DNA from: Enorma phocaeensis
GTDB lineage: Bacteria; Actinomycetota; Coriobacteriia; Coriobacteriales; Coriobacteriaceae
NCBI RefSeq assembly: GCF_900186505.1
Contig: NZ_LT891970.1
Span: 356,451-420,450 of the forward strand
Length of the DNA stretch: 64,000 nt
Reading direction: 5' to 3'
Under the pieces are notes generated by a model that worked only from the letters and a program-made list of their open reading frames with translations, made no database searches and was not told the DNA's origin. The position numbers were made by a program, and so were the translations under genes. Every line of letters begins with the position of its first letter. Positions within the stretch are counted from its first letter, which is position 1. Of the stretch, positions 33,568 to 43,308 are shown in pieces.

Positions 33568-33600
33568 GGCTTACAGGGCAAACAGCGTGTCCTGTAAGCC
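33568..33600 (+). terminator. Hairpin terminator of the RT gene
   Basis: GGCTTACAGG and CCTGTAAGCC form a 10-bp stem with a 13-base loop, 12 bases after the RT stop; followed by GCTTTAC. Confidence 0.65.
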
Positions 33601-33679
33601 GCTTTACATTAGTCGCAAGAGCATCTCACACGTTTGCTAACGAGTGGCAGAGGTTGTAGCTTCCATATGCGACAAAGCG

Positions 33680-34606
33680 CTACTCTTCCCCGAAGTAGTC
33701 GCCATCAATTCGCTTGATGCGGTATACCTTTTCAGTCGAAACGCCAAGATCGTACTGAATCATCAGCTCGGTAAGGCGCTTGCCGTCAATAAGCACAAGC
33801 GTTGCATGAGGGTAATGCCGCGCCCAATCAATCGCGCTCTGCGCAAAGCTTGATGTGGTGATGAACACGCCGCGCGAGATGCTCCCAAGCGCGCCTGCAA
33901 AACCTTGAAGTTCGGGGCGCCCAACGTGCTTTTCAGCCGAATAGCGCTTGGCCTGGACATAGATTGGGTCAAAGCCCAGAGCATCCGTTGCAATCATACC
34001 GTCGATACCGCCATCATTGCTGATACGCGTCTGCTCGCCCTGCCCGTAACCCATCTTCACCAGAAGATCCACGACAAGCTTCTCGAAGAAGCCCGGGTCT
34101 TTATCCATAATCGAGGAAAGCAACGAGTCCTGCAGGTCAGTTTTCAACTGTGCGAAAGCAGCGTCGATTTGCTCCTGCGGAGACGTCTCGTTGATGGAAT
34201 CAGGAAGAACCCCTTCATCCAACGGATCCTTATCCCCCTTTTGTTTGGCATCACCCTTTTTCTTCGACTTCCAAGGATTCTTTTCTGCAATAGCCTTGTT
34301 GATTTCATCGGAAAGCAGCTGCGCGTTGTCGTATTTCTCAACAGCAGCATTTCCGTAATCGCTAATCCTGTATACGCCATGTGTCACTTTGGAAAGCATG
34401 CCCGCACGCGCGAGATAAGAGACCGACCAGCTAACACGGCTGCGATAAACCGGGACACCGCTTGAGGTAACTAGTGCCTGCTCTCGATCCGAAAGACCGA
34501 GCATATCGCAGGCGTCGTTAATGATGCCGATGCGCTTGCGCTCTTTGCCGTCTTTCATGAGCTCCAAAACCATAAGAAACATCTCGGTTTGAGTTGGGAT
34601 TGGCAT
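33680..34606 (-). CDS. mrr: Mrr-type restriction endonuclease
   Basis: 308 residues from ATG at 34604-34606, after AAAGG. N-terminal winged-helix Mrr_N part (VPVYRSRVSWSVSYLARAGM), a charged Lys-rich linker, and a C-terminal Mrr_cat nuclease (VVDLLVKMGYGQGEQT, GGIDGMIATDALGFDPIYVQ followed by AKRYS, with the D...QAK catalytic set; GRPELQGFAGALGSISRGVF). Mrr enzymes cleave methylated DNA. It lies 23 bases after hsdR on the same strand, so it is part of the hsd operon; methylation by this host system must not be its target. Confidence 0.9.
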   Translation of the reverse strand: MPIPTQTEMFLMVLELMKDGKERKRIGIINDACDMLGLSDREQALVTSSGVPVYRSRVSWSVSYLARAGMLSKVTHGVYRISDYGNAAVEKYDNAQLLSDEINKAIAEKNPWKSKKKGDAKQKGDKDPLDEGVLPDSINETSPQEQIDAAFAQLKTDLQDSLLSSIMDKDPGFFEKLVVDLLVKMGYGQGEQTRISNDGGIDGMIATDALGFDPIYVQAKRYSAEKHVGRPELQGFAGALGSISRGVFITTSSFAQSAIDWARHYPHATLVLIDGKRLTELMIQYDLGVSTEKVYRIKRIDGDYFGEE

Positions 34607-34628
34607 GGCGGGAACCTTTCGCTTTGGT

Positions 34629-37600
34629 TTACGCAGCGGGAGAAATGGCATTCTCTTTAATTGACTTAATCACAGTCACCAAGTTCATCTGCTGTTGAGT
34701 ATTGAACATCTGCATGAAAGATTTCGGGCGATCGAACGGTGGATGATTAAGTGCCGCAGGCTCCATATATCCGTTCTCAACCACATAATCTATTACGCGT
34801 TTAATAAACGAGATCTGCTGTTCATTGAGGCTCTGATCGCTAAGAAAATCGGCAAAGGCCTCCATCGCCGCGTCCCGGTCGAGATGAACTACCCGACGAA
34901 CTAAAAGGCCAAACGGAGTATCTTGATATGCTTTTGCGTAATCTTCCGCATTGCCAAGTTCGTGAGTAAAGATACGCTCGAGTTGGCTAAATTCATATTC
35001 AGTCATCGGCTTATTGGTCCGCAACTTGTGAATAACCACGTTATTAGAATAATCCCTAAGATAGCGCTCGACCTTAAGCCTATAGTTCTCGAAGTTTTCA
35101 CCAATATCTGCGGACACTCCATAGGTCATTTCCGTAATCGGGTCATCCAGGTGGGTGATAACATCCCGTCGTTGCGGCCCAGTGATAATAAACTGAATAA
35201 GCGAGCGAAGTCGCCTGCGAATATCTTCAAGAAGCAGCAGGGTAGCCCCATCCAGCATGTCCCCTTCTGCGATTTGCCTAATCAGGGGCATTTGCTCGTT
35301 GATCTGGGGAACGGTCGACAACGACTGCAACAGCCTTGCCATGCTCACAATCTTTTTCTTATACGAATCTGTATTTTGGGCTTTGCAGGTCGCAATCATG
35401 TAACCATACATGACGTTATCAAAGCGCAACGCAGAAAAGTCCGCCTCATCATTGACAACAAGCATCGAAATCGGATTCTTAAGCTCGGCAAACGAAACGT
35501 CAGAAAGCAGCGTAAAGGATTCGATACGGCGGTATTTCTCCACCTCTCGGCGATGTCTACGAACGGTGAAGAGCTCGTCATTCAAAGCGATTACCTGGCC
35601 GTGCATAGTTTCGACGAGCTCTTTTCTCCATGCCTGATAGTCATCGGCCGTAAAAGCGCTGTTTTGCAGAAGCATAGCGAGCTCTGCCTGCCTGCAAAAA
35701 ACCTGCTCAGCAACGGAAACGGTTAACTTCCCTTCAACAACGTGCGGGTTTTCACGGAAGAACTCGAAATTGCGGCACCAATCGAAAATGAAGAAGCGCT
35801 CCTTGTCCTCGTGGGTGCCATCCAACGGGTCAGTAACGTTCAGCCCCTCGCATAAACGGGTTCCGCGACCAATCATCTGCCAGAATTTAATCTTGGAGCG
35901 AACCTTTTTGAAGAATACGAGATTTACGATTTCGGGCACATCAATGCCTGTGTCCATCATGTCAACCGACACGGCGATAACCGGCCGAACCTTCAGCTCA
36001 AAATCTTCAATAATGGTATGCGCATAGTCGTCAGAGTGAACAACAGCCTGAATGTAGTCTCCTGGAAGCCCTGGATAAAGCTTACCGAAACGCTCGACAA
36101 TATAGCGCGCGTGCTTTTGGTTTTGGGCAAAGACTACCGACTTGCCCAACTCCTGACCGCCCTGGACATGGATGCCCTTCTCCATGAGCGTGACTAAAAC
36201 ATTGTCGACCGTTTCCTCGTTAAACACCCATCTATTAAGGTCCGTGCTCTCGATTTTGTCAGGGACTTCTTGGCCGGTATCTTCGAAGTCTTCCTCAAGC
36301 TGTTCTTGCTTCTCAGGAGATAGTTCGTCGTAGGTAATACCTTCGTCGATAAAGCTCGTATGAGTTTCTATGCCGTAATACGGAACAAGGACATGGTCGA
36401 CTTCCGTTGCTGTTTTGTATTCGTAAACATAGGTCGGCACGCCACGCTCAACATCAAAGAAGTCGTACGTATTTCGATCAACCTCGTTGGCAGGTGTTGC
36501 CGTGAGTCCAACGACAAGAGAGTCGAAGAATTCGAAAATCGCCCGATATTTCTTGAAGATAGAGCGATGCGCCTCGTCAACAATAATGAGGTCGAAATGC
36601 GCTGGCGTAAACATACGGTCGCCGTCTTCATTTCGCTCCCCATCAATTGCATTCATGATGGTCGGATACGTGGAGAAAACGATGCGAGCATTGCGCTCAT
36701 CCTTATTTGAGCAGAGATTGCACAGAGACTCATTGGGCAGATAATCTTGGTAAGCGTGCTTTGCTTGCCTGACAAGCGCCACGCGATCCGCTAAGAAGAG
36801 GACGTTCTTAACATGCCCTGAACGCATGAGCACGTCAACCAGGGCGGCCGAAACACGAGTCTTGCCGGTTCCCGTAGCCATAACCAGCAAGCTCTTGCGA
36901 TGCCCCTCTTCGATGTTAGCACATACGCGTTGGATAGCCTCAATCTGGTAATAGCGCTTTCCGCCGCCAGCTATCGCTTCATTTACTGTCAGGGTCGTAG
37001 GCTTTACCGTAGCCGCCCTACGGTTAAAAAGCTTCTGCAGATCATCTTGCGAGAAGAATCCGCTTACCGGACGTGGAGCACCGTTTTCGTCATCGACAAA
37101 CAGTGTAGCGAATCCATTCGTGAGGAATATAGGCGGCTTATAGCCAAACTCCCTCTCAAGGCAACCTGCGTAAAGCCGCGCCTGCTTGAGACCCTTTTGT
37201 TCAGAATAAGAGGTGCGCTTCGCCTCGACAATGGCGAGTGGACGCCCGTCTTTACCCATAAGAAGATAGTCAACGTAGCCCACACCCGTGTTGTTACCCG
37301 GTTCAACCGGCATGCCGTGAACTTCTCGCTCTTGAAGAACGGTCTCGTCGAGTTTCCAGCCAGCGAGCGCAAGATCCCAGTCGATATAGTGCTTGCGCGT
37401 CTCAAATTCGGAGATGTCTTCTGGGTTGAAATCGCGCTTCGGCCTATCCTCTTCTTTGATTTGAGCCGCCTGAGCGCTCAGCTTCTTCAGCTCAGCCTCG
37501 AGCCGCTTAATTTCCTCGTCCTTTTCATTAAGAAGTGACTCGCGATCCTTAACGACCTTAATCTGAGCTGCTGTGAGTTGGATTCCTTTCTTTGGAATCT

Positions 37601-38012
37601 TTTTCTCATCAAATGTTCGTACAGAATAATCTGGGCCGTAGCAATAGTCGATCCAGTCAACGAACTCGAAAAGGCTGCGCAGTACCAAAATCGCGTCCGC
37701 GGGTGTAACGACACGCTCGGTGTGTACCGCAAGATTTCCAAGCTTGTTTATCCCAAGGAGCTTCCGCCATACGCGCTCATCAACGGCATCCATGAACGAC
37801 CGTTCGTGGAGCAAAGATGACAAATTGTCGCGGTAGGGCATGCTAATGTCTGTATCAATTGCATAGACCCACTTAACCGCGAGCTCAAGCGCCTTACGGC
37901 AACCGACAGCACACATGGCGGGCGACGTAGAGAAAACCCTCTCCGCTTCGATACAGGCATCCGCAAAGAGGCTATAGTAGCCATCTTCTCGTTTGAGGAA
38001 ATCGAAGTTCAT
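34629..38012 (-). CDS. hsdR: Type I restriction enzyme HsdR subunit
   Basis: 1127 residues. N-terminal DUF4145-like helical part (AVGCRKALELAVKWVYAID), coiled coil at about residues 170-200, nuclease domain with GYVDYLLMGKDGRPLAIVEA then KRT (D...EAK), and SF2 translocase with Walker A MATGTGKTRVS, VDEAHRSI (DEAH), VGLTATPANE and motif VI WQMIGRGTRL. The C-terminus matches the EcoEI-type R_C domain. DNA translocation and cleavage subunit. The start overlaps the hsdS1 stop by four bases. All motifs are intact. Confidence 0.94.
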   Translation of the reverse strand: MNFDFLKREDGYYSLFADACIEAERVFSTSPAMCAVGCRKALELAVKWVYAIDTDISMPYRDNLSSLLHERSFMDAVDERVWRKLLGINKLGNLAVHTERVVTPADAILVLRSLFEFVDWIDYCYGPDYSVRTFDEKKIPKKGIQLTAAQIKVVKDRESLLNEKDEEIKRLEAELKKLSAQAAQIKEEDRPKRDFNPEDISEFETRKHYIDWDLALAGWKLDETVLQEREVHGMPVEPGNNTGVGYVDYLLMGKDGRPLAIVEAKRTSYSEQKGLKQARLYAGCLEREFGYKPPIFLTNGFATLFVDDENGAPRPVSGFFSQDDLQKLFNRRAATVKPTTLTVNEAIAGGGKRYYQIEAIQRVCANIEEGHRKSLLVMATGTGKTRVSAALVDVLMRSGHVKNVLFLADRVALVRQAKHAYQDYLPNESLCNLCSNKDERNARIVFSTYPTIMNAIDGERNEDGDRMFTPAHFDLIIVDEAHRSIFKKYRAIFEFFDSLVVGLTATPANEVDRNTYDFFDVERGVPTYVYEYKTATEVDHVLVPYYGIETHTSFIDEGITYDELSPEKQEQLEEDFEDTGQEVPDKIESTDLNRWVFNEETVDNVLVTLMEKGIHVQGGQELGKSVVFAQNQKHARYIVERFGKLYPGLPGDYIQAVVHSDDYAHTIIEDFELKVRPVIAVSVDMMDTGIDVPEIVNLVFFKKVRSKIKFWQMIGRGTRLCEGLNVTDPLDGTHEDKERFFIFDWCRNFEFFRENPHVVEGKLTVSVAEQVFCRQAELAMLLQNSAFTADDYQAWRKELVETMHGQVIALNDELFTVRRHRREVEKYRRIESFTLLSDVSFAELKNPISMLVVNDEADFSALRFDNVMYGYMIATCKAQNTDSYKKKIVSMARLLQSLSTVPQINEQMPLIRQIAEGDMLDGATLLLLEDIRRRLRSLIQFIITGPQRRDVITHLDDPITEMTYGVSADIGENFENYRLKVERYLRDYSNNVVIHKLRTNKPMTEYEFSQLERIFTHELGNAEDYAKAYQDTPFGLLVRRVVHLDRDAAMEAFADFLSDQSLNEQQISFIKRVIDYVVENGYMEPAALNHPPFDRPKSFMQMFNTQQQMNLVTVIKSIKENAISPAA

Positions 38013-39166
38013 ACCAACTCGTCCCGCCCGATAATCGCAATTCCACTGGATGCAATAACGTCATTATACTTAACCACCTGTTGTTGAACGACAAACCGCG
38101 ATTTGTCGACTCGGTGCTGGAATGCCAAGTATTCCCTCTGAATTTCAATCGGCGGCAAAGGAATCTCAACTTGTTTATAGAATCCGACATTGAAATGCTT
38201 CTGTGCGGATCCAACGGACATTCGCTCAATCAAATCCTTCATACGGGTGCTGTTGTTAAACGCCGCAAGAAACTCGGGTAGTACTCCGTCATCTTTAATT
38301 CTGGCTATGATTAAGTCAATGGCATTGCATCCCTCATATTCAGAAGAAACGATACACGAAGTTCCGGGATACCCTGATCTAACAATCAATATGTCCCCAC
38401 TCTTTAGAATGGATTTCGAAGCTGCTTGATTGCCCTCTTGGGTGAAATAGACCCAATCGTTATCGCGAATGTGCATCTCCCCAACGTTAAGCGAACGAAA
38501 AGCTTTTACAGCGTTTTTCGAATCATCCGCATAATACTGTTTCGGCTTAACTACGACGCCAACAAACACGTCCGCAATATCCTCGACTCGGCATGTTTCG
38601 AATTTTGGCGAGGCAGCAGGATCCCCGAACATCTCGACAAAGCGGGATTTGACCAGATCGTCGAGTAGAGAGAGCTGATGGCGGCACGCATTCATCTGTA
38701 CTCTGACGGCATCGAAGATACCAACGATATGTTTCTGTTGGTTGATGTCTGGAAGCGGTACGCTCATTGCAGTTAGGCTATCTGACGTCAGGGTGCGGCG
38801 TCGAGCAGTGGTTCCCCTCATCTTGTCAGCGTAATATGCCATGCAGCCAGGTCCGTGCAGCGCAAGATCAAGGTAGTCCGGGAAGATAATACTCGCGTCA
38901 ATATTCCAAATGTTGTAGGCGGGACTCATGATTCCAGGCTCATCAAACCCCTGAACATTAATCACGCCCTCATCTATTGGAAAGCCAACAACGAGCTGGC
39001 CAGGATAGACGACTTTGTATGAGCTAACATCTTTCGAAGCGATCGCCTTCTTGAAACGCTCCGATTGCGCAATGATTCCATCGTGCATGGTCATCGATAG
39101 AACTGGGAACGACCTATCCCCACAGCGCTCAGCCTTCGCCTTGGAAATCAGCTCCCCCAGCCTCAC
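38009..39166 (-). CDS. hsdS1: HsdS specificity subunit, second (silent?) cassette
   Basis: 385 residues from a GTG at 39164-39166. Two target-recognition domains separated by the conserved spacer LVKSRFVEMFGDPAASPKFE; TRD2 ends in the second conserved helix DKSRFVVQQQV. The reading frame extends upstream to 39202 as NKPPFAGEGARRVRLGELIS, matching the N-terminus that follows ATG-ACG at the hsdM-linked locus (44768-44770), but here the codon before it is the recombinase stop. So this copy lacks the normal ATG and leader and probably is expressed weakly, or only after recombination into the hsdM-proximal site. Confidence 0.88.
   Translation of the reverse strand: MRLGELISKAKAERCGDRSFPVLSMTMHDGIIAQSERFKKAIASKDVSSYKVVYPGQLVVGFPIDEGVINVQGFDEPGIMSPAYNIWNIDASIIFPDYLDLALHGPGCMAYYADKMRGTTARRRTLTSDSLTAMSVPLPDINQQKHIVGIFDAVRVQMNACRHQLSLLDDLVKSRFVEMFGDPAASPKFETCRVEDIADVFVGVVVKPKQYYADDSKNAVKAFRSLNVGEMHIRDNDWVYFTQEGNQAASKSILKSGDILIVRSGYPGTSCIVSSEYEGCNAIDLIIARIKDDGVLPEFLAAFNNSTRMKDLIERMSVGSAQKHFNVGFYKQVEIPLPPIEIQREYLAFQHRVDKSRFVVQQQVVKYNDVIASSGIAIIGRDELV
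38619..38656. repeat. 38-bp direct repeat, copy in hsdS1
   Basis: Identical over 38 bases to 40952-40989 in hsdS2. It encodes the central LVKSRFVEMFGDP spacer between the two recognition domains, so crossing over here would swap one recognition half between the genes. Confidence 0.9.
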
Positions 39167-39202
39167 GCGGCGGGCACCCTCCCCCGCAAAGGGGGGTTTG
39201 TT

Positions 39203-40183
39203 TTATGCGATGTACCTTCGATGCGACATCCGAACGTTACGCTGATCGACCATTGCATACCTGAGCGTCGTATCGATCTTTTGATGCCCTAGCAGCACTT
39301 GAACCTGTTCGATGGGCATGCCTTTATCAATAGCGCGCGTTGCAAGCGTCCTCCTAAACTTATGGGGATGGACACGACAAATGCCCAGACGCCGTCCTAA
39401 TTCGCGAAGCCGTATCTCCACCCCGCTAATTTGCAGCCTTCTATTAGGATTGCAGAGCGAGACGAACAGAGCCGGATTATCATCGTTGCGCTCCGCAAGA
39501 TACTCGACTAAATGAAGCTTCGTTCGTGCATCAAAGTAGACGCGACGCTCCTTTCCGCCTTTTCCCAAAACGATGCACTCTCTTGCCTCGAAGTCGATGT
39601 CCTCACGGTCGAGGTTCACTAACTCTCCCACGCGAATACCCGTTGATGACAGTAAGTCGACAATTGCGAGGTCGCGCTTTGTCGTGCAGCCATCACGCAT
39701 CAGCTCAATTACTTCATCGGAATAAGTCTCTTTTACTGTCTTTACCGTTCGAATCTTCTTAATTCGGCGAGCGGGGCTCTTATAGATATAATCCTCCGCT
39801 TCAAGCCATGAGAAAAAACTCGATATGATGCGCCTAACGTTGTCGATTGTCACGTTACCAGCGCCGCTCTTTTCTCCATAACCGCCCAGATATGAGCGGA
39901 TCTGCTCGGTTGTAGCCAGCACGAGAGAACTGTCGAGCGTGCCCACAAACCTCACAAGCGTACTCCGGTAGTACTTAAGAGAACGACCAGAACAACCCTC
40001 GAGGCGTTTAGCATCGAGAAACGCCTCGAGGAGTTCAGTGTTGCCGAGGCGTTTATGACGCTCGACGGTCTGCTCAACGAAGCACTCAATGAGCGCATCG
40101 TGCAGACGGCGCATCTGCGTACCGTCCAACGTCGTCACCATCATCCGCTCGACCTGACGAACCGCATCGCTAACTGACAACAT
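39203..40183 (-). CDS. Tyrosine recombinase of the hsdS locus
   Basis: 326 residues from ATG at 40181-40183 (MLSVSDAVRQ), chosen over the ATG 12 bases upstream because GGAGG lies five bases before it. N-terminal SAM-like core-binding domain, then catalytic residues: Arg in SSTGIRVGELVNL, His-x-x-Arg in VHPHKFRRTLATRA, His in LLGHQKIDTTLRY and Tyr in TLRYAMV. XerC/D-like. Lying between two hsdS genes, it most likely drives hsdS recombination and phase variation, as in known type I loci. Its stop codon is directly followed by the truncated hsdS1 frame. Confidence 0.92.
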   Translation of the reverse strand: MLSVSDAVRQVERMMVTTLDGTQMRRLHDALIECFVEQTVERHKRLGNTELLEAFLDAKRLEGCSGRSLKYYRSTLVRFVGTLDSSLVLATTEQIRSYLGGYGEKSGAGNVTIDNVRRIISSFFSWLEAEDYIYKSPARRIKKIRTVKTVKETYSDEVIELMRDGCTTKRDLAIVDLLSSTGIRVGELVNLDREDIDFEARECIVLGKGGKERRVYFDARTKLHLVEYLAERNDDNPALFVSLCNPNRRLQISGVEIRLRELGRRLGICRVHPHKFRRTLATRAIDKGMPIEQVQVLLGHQKIDTTLRYAMVDQRNVRMSHRRYIA

Positions 40184-40341
40184 ACCTGCCTCCATTCATC
40201 CGGGAGGCAAGCGTAGCGCGAATGAAGCCAACGAGCATCCGGGCTTTGCAACAAGCAGCTACGCCACTAAACGCACCTGATGAACTTGCTCGTTTCCATG
40301 TCGCCGGCATCAATACGAAACGGCTTATTCACAGCAAGCTT

Positions 40342-41527
40342 CTAGCCGAAATACTCTTGCGCAAGACTGTCGTAAAGCGTCTGGAGCTTCTCGATTTGCT
40401 TCTGCACCACAACCCGCGATTTGTCGACCTCGGCGGCGAAGTCAAGGAAAGATTTTTGATCGACATATGGGGGTACTAAAACCTTTAGCCCCTTGACGTC
40501 CGCCTGGTTAATGCTCGCCTGACCGATAGCCTTTTTTGCATGAGATTCGAAATAGCGCTTTGCATAATCTGAAGTCATCTGATGACGCAGGAATCTAGGA
40601 AACATTGTCGACTCTTCCACATGCATGCGCATCATATTGGACTCGAACACCACAACTTCTGGAAGGTGATCTATGAGCATTGTTTTGCCCATACAGCCGA
40701 TACTGTTCACTCGGTTAACCACAATGTCGCCATCACGCAAGCCATACTTTTCTGTTTCTTTCTGTGTGCAGTTCAACCGTTTCAATGCAGAATAGTTAGG
40801 GCCTTCCTCGTTAAACGAATCAATACGAATGATAGGCACCCCAGAACCATCGGTAACATAATCCTTCTGTGGTTTGTATAGGCCGTTCGATGGCTGAACA
40901 GAGAGGATTTCTCCGATTGAAACAACTTGATAATTCCGACTATTGTCGCTTGGATCCCCGAACATCTCGACAAAGCGGGATTTGACCAGGGCGCTGAAAG
41001 ACTTGAGAATCGAATTAGCTGCAACCTTCTGCGCTTCGATAGCCCTTAGTTCTTCGACAATCCTCCTCTGAGTCTCGAGGGGAGCAACGGGGATTGTGAT
41101 TGACTTGAGAGTTTTAGACGAAATCCCAGTAATCGTTGCTCCCTGTGCCTGAGCAGCTAAAACAGGCGCCTTGTATTGGAGCACCATTGATATGTATTCC
41201 TTGCACCATTCAGCCTCGTCAATGCTAACAACGGAGACTATATCTTGACTTGTGCACATTGGAACGGAATTAATAGCAACCTTTCCAACGCCAACACGAA
41301 TACCAACCATGATTGAATTGGGCGGTATTATTTTGGTTGCGCTCTTTTCTACCGCCTCCCTAGTAATCAGTTTCACCGCATCCGCTTTATCTAGCTTTCC
41401 TCCGTTTAGTGCAGTAGTTCCTATCCATGGTATTGATCCAGCAAAAAATTCAGGATGTTTGCTTGAAGGTGTACCGCCGCATATCGTTTTCCCTAAATCT
41501 CCAAGCCTTACCTTCTCCCCCGCAAAG
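40342..41527 (-). pseudogene. hsdS2: HsdS specificity subunit split by IS110/IS3
   Basis: The part at 40342-41527 encodes all but the first few residues: FAGEKVRLGDLGKTICGG, TRD1, spacer LVKSRFVEMFGDPSDNSRNY, TRD2 and helix DKSRVVVQKQIEKLQTLY. The missing first codons ATG ACG AAC AAA CC(C) sit 3.2 kb away at 44756-44770, directly overlapping the hsdM stop (TAATG). The insertion separates them, so the normal hsdM-hsdS2 fusion transcript is broken. Re-initiation at the internal GTG (41376) would lose the first 50 residues of TRD1. Precise excision could restore the gene. Confidence 0.88.
40952..40989. repeat. 38-bp direct repeat, copy in hsdS2
   Basis: Second copy of the repeat at 38619-38656, same orientation, encoding the central spacer of hsdS2. 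Confidence 0.9.
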
Positions 41528-41566
41528 GGGTGTTCCTATAGTTTTGTCAACTGATTTTGTTGGCAA

Positions 41567-43236
41567 GGGACTGCGGTGGGAATCCTGGACCAAATCCATC
41601 CTATGCGACTAGTCCCAAATCCCTTCGGTACTGCATGGGGCTCTTGTAATCCAGGTCGCTCTTGATCCTGATGTCACGATACCATCTCAGATACGCGTCG
41701 AGCATGGTGATGAACTCCTCGATTGTAACCCCATCCCAGTCGCGTCCGTAAAAAAATTCCACCTTGAGCCTTCCGAAGAAGCCCTCGCACCTCGCGTTGT
41801 CGGGGCTGCAGCCCTTCCTCGACATCGATCTGACCAGGCCGTTCTCTTCGCATATCTTTATCCAGCCTGGCCAGCGATAATGACCGCCTCTATCCGAATG
41901 CACGGCCGGGTGGTCGCCCTCGTCGAGCCACTCACACGCTCCGAGCAGCGAGGAGTTCGCCATCTCGGCATCGGGAGACGTGGAGATCGACCAGCTCAGC
42001 GGCATTCCGTCGAAACAGTCGACGATTGGCGAGAGATAGGCCTTGCCGGCGGGGATGCGGAACTCGGTGACGTCCGTTATCCATGTCTCGTTCGGGCTGT
42101 CGGCGCGGAAGTGGTGCTTTCCCCGCTCGTCTAGCAGTAGGTTCGGAGGCGCTGCGGACGTCTCGCCCTCGTAGGAGCTGTAGCGCCGCTTCTTCTTGGC
42201 GGCGCATGCGACCAGGTTCTCCTCGGCCATAATGGCACGCACGGTCCACTCGCCGACTCGGCTCTCAGATCCAGACCCGGCGTTGACCTCGGCGACGATG
42301 CGCCTGTAGCCGTAGGTGCCGCCGCTGGATTCGAACGCCGCTATTACCGCCTCCCTGGCGGACGCGTGTTCCTCGGTCTCGCCTTTGAGCTGCACGTTCC
42401 TCGCGTACTCGTAGCTGCTCTTGGCCATGCCCACCACGGGGAGCAGCTCGCAGAGCTTATACTTGGTCCTCAGCGCCGTCACCATCGCCGCCTTCTCCGC
42501 GTTGGCCAGGCGGTCCGGGTCGGCGCCCGGGTCTTTTTTTACCATCTCGAGGGTCGCCTGGCGTACGTCGAGCTCAAGCTGCACCTTTCTGAGCTGCATC
42601 TTCGCCTCTCGCAGCATATCTTGAAGCTGCTCGATGTCATCGGGCAGGTCGTCGAACTCCTTGCTCACGGGTTCTCCCTTCTTCTCGGGTCCCCCGTTAT
42701 TATCGCCCATCATCTCCCTGCGCCAGAAGTAGGGTGCGGTCCTCGACACGCCGTGACGCTCGGCTATCACCGCGGCGGGCCCAGTCCTCGCCTCCAGCTC
42801 CGCCACCACCTGCACCTTCTTCTCGATTGGAATCGGCGGCGTCTTTGGGTTCGGGCCCCTATACTTGCGCTGCCCGGGCGCTATCTCGTCGATCCAGTCG
42901 CCGAGCACCTCGCGGCTCTTGGGATATCCCAGCGCCCTCATCGTCCTCACCAGGCTCTTTCCATGCTCGAGGTAGTGCTCGACGGCGCGCTGCTTCATCT
43001 CTGCGGTGTACCTCGGATCGGTGGCGAACTTGCTCTCGGGCACCTCACCGGTTTTCTTGTACTCGTTCCACCAGTTACGCAGGCAGGCTCTCGTCGGATA
43101 TCCTAACTCTGCGACGGTGTCGGCGTAGCTATGGTCGAATTTGATGAAGGTCTCTATCGCGCGCTTCCTCTGCCCCTGGCTGTACATGCGGTTCTCCTCC
43201 TGTCCCGCCTTGGTCCAGGATTCCCACCGCAGTCCC
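41567..43236 (-). mobile_element. IS3-family element copy B (1670 bp) nested in IS110 copy 3
   Basis: Same 27-bp perfect inverted repeats and length as copy A. Flanked by CAA at 41564-41566 and 43237-43239. Relative to the host IS110 it is inverted compared with copy A and displaced by one base (duplicated triplet TTG instead of TTT on the IS110 strand). The two nestings are therefore separate insertion events. Confidence 0.93.
41601..43187 (-). CDS. IS3-family transposase, single open frame (copy B)
   Basis: 528 residues, nearly identical to copy A, with Met in the EMVKKDPGAD segment where copy A has Ile. DDE residues in TWITDVTEF, VHSDRGGHY and ARCEGFFGRL are intact. ATG at 43185-43187 follows AGGAGG. 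The upstream extension to 43259 reads through the inverted repeat and is not considered coding. Confidence 0.93.
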   Translation of the reverse strand: MYSQGQRKRAIETFIKFDHSYADTVAELGYPTRACLRNWWNEYKKTGEVPESKFATDPRYTAEMKQRAVEHYLEHGKSLVRTMRALGYPKSREVLGDWIDEIAPGQRKYRGPNPKTPPIPIEKKVQVVAELEARTGPAAVIAERHGVSRTAPYFWRREMMGDNNGGPEKKGEPVSKEFDDLPDDIEQLQDMLREAKMQLRKVQLELDVRQATLEMVKKDPGADPDRLANAEKAAMVTALRTKYKLCELLPVVGMAKSSYEYARNVQLKGETEEHASAREAVIAAFESSGGTYGYRRIVAEVNAGSGSESRVGEWTVRAIMAEENLVACAAKKKRRYSSYEGETSAAPPNLLLDERGKHHFRADSPNETWITDVTEFRIPAGKAYLSPIVDCFDGMPLSWSISTSPDAEMANSSLLGACEWLDEGDHPAVHSDRGGHYRWPGWIKICEENGLVRSMSRKGCSPDNARCEGFFGRLKVEFFYGRDWDGVTIEEFITMLDAYLRWYRDIRIKSDLDYKSPMQYRRDLGLVA

Positions 43237-43308
43237 CAAAGATCACTGCTTTCGAGCATGCTGACGCCAGCCCTTGTCGGGCTGGCGTTTTTCTATGGCT
43301 CTGGCTAG

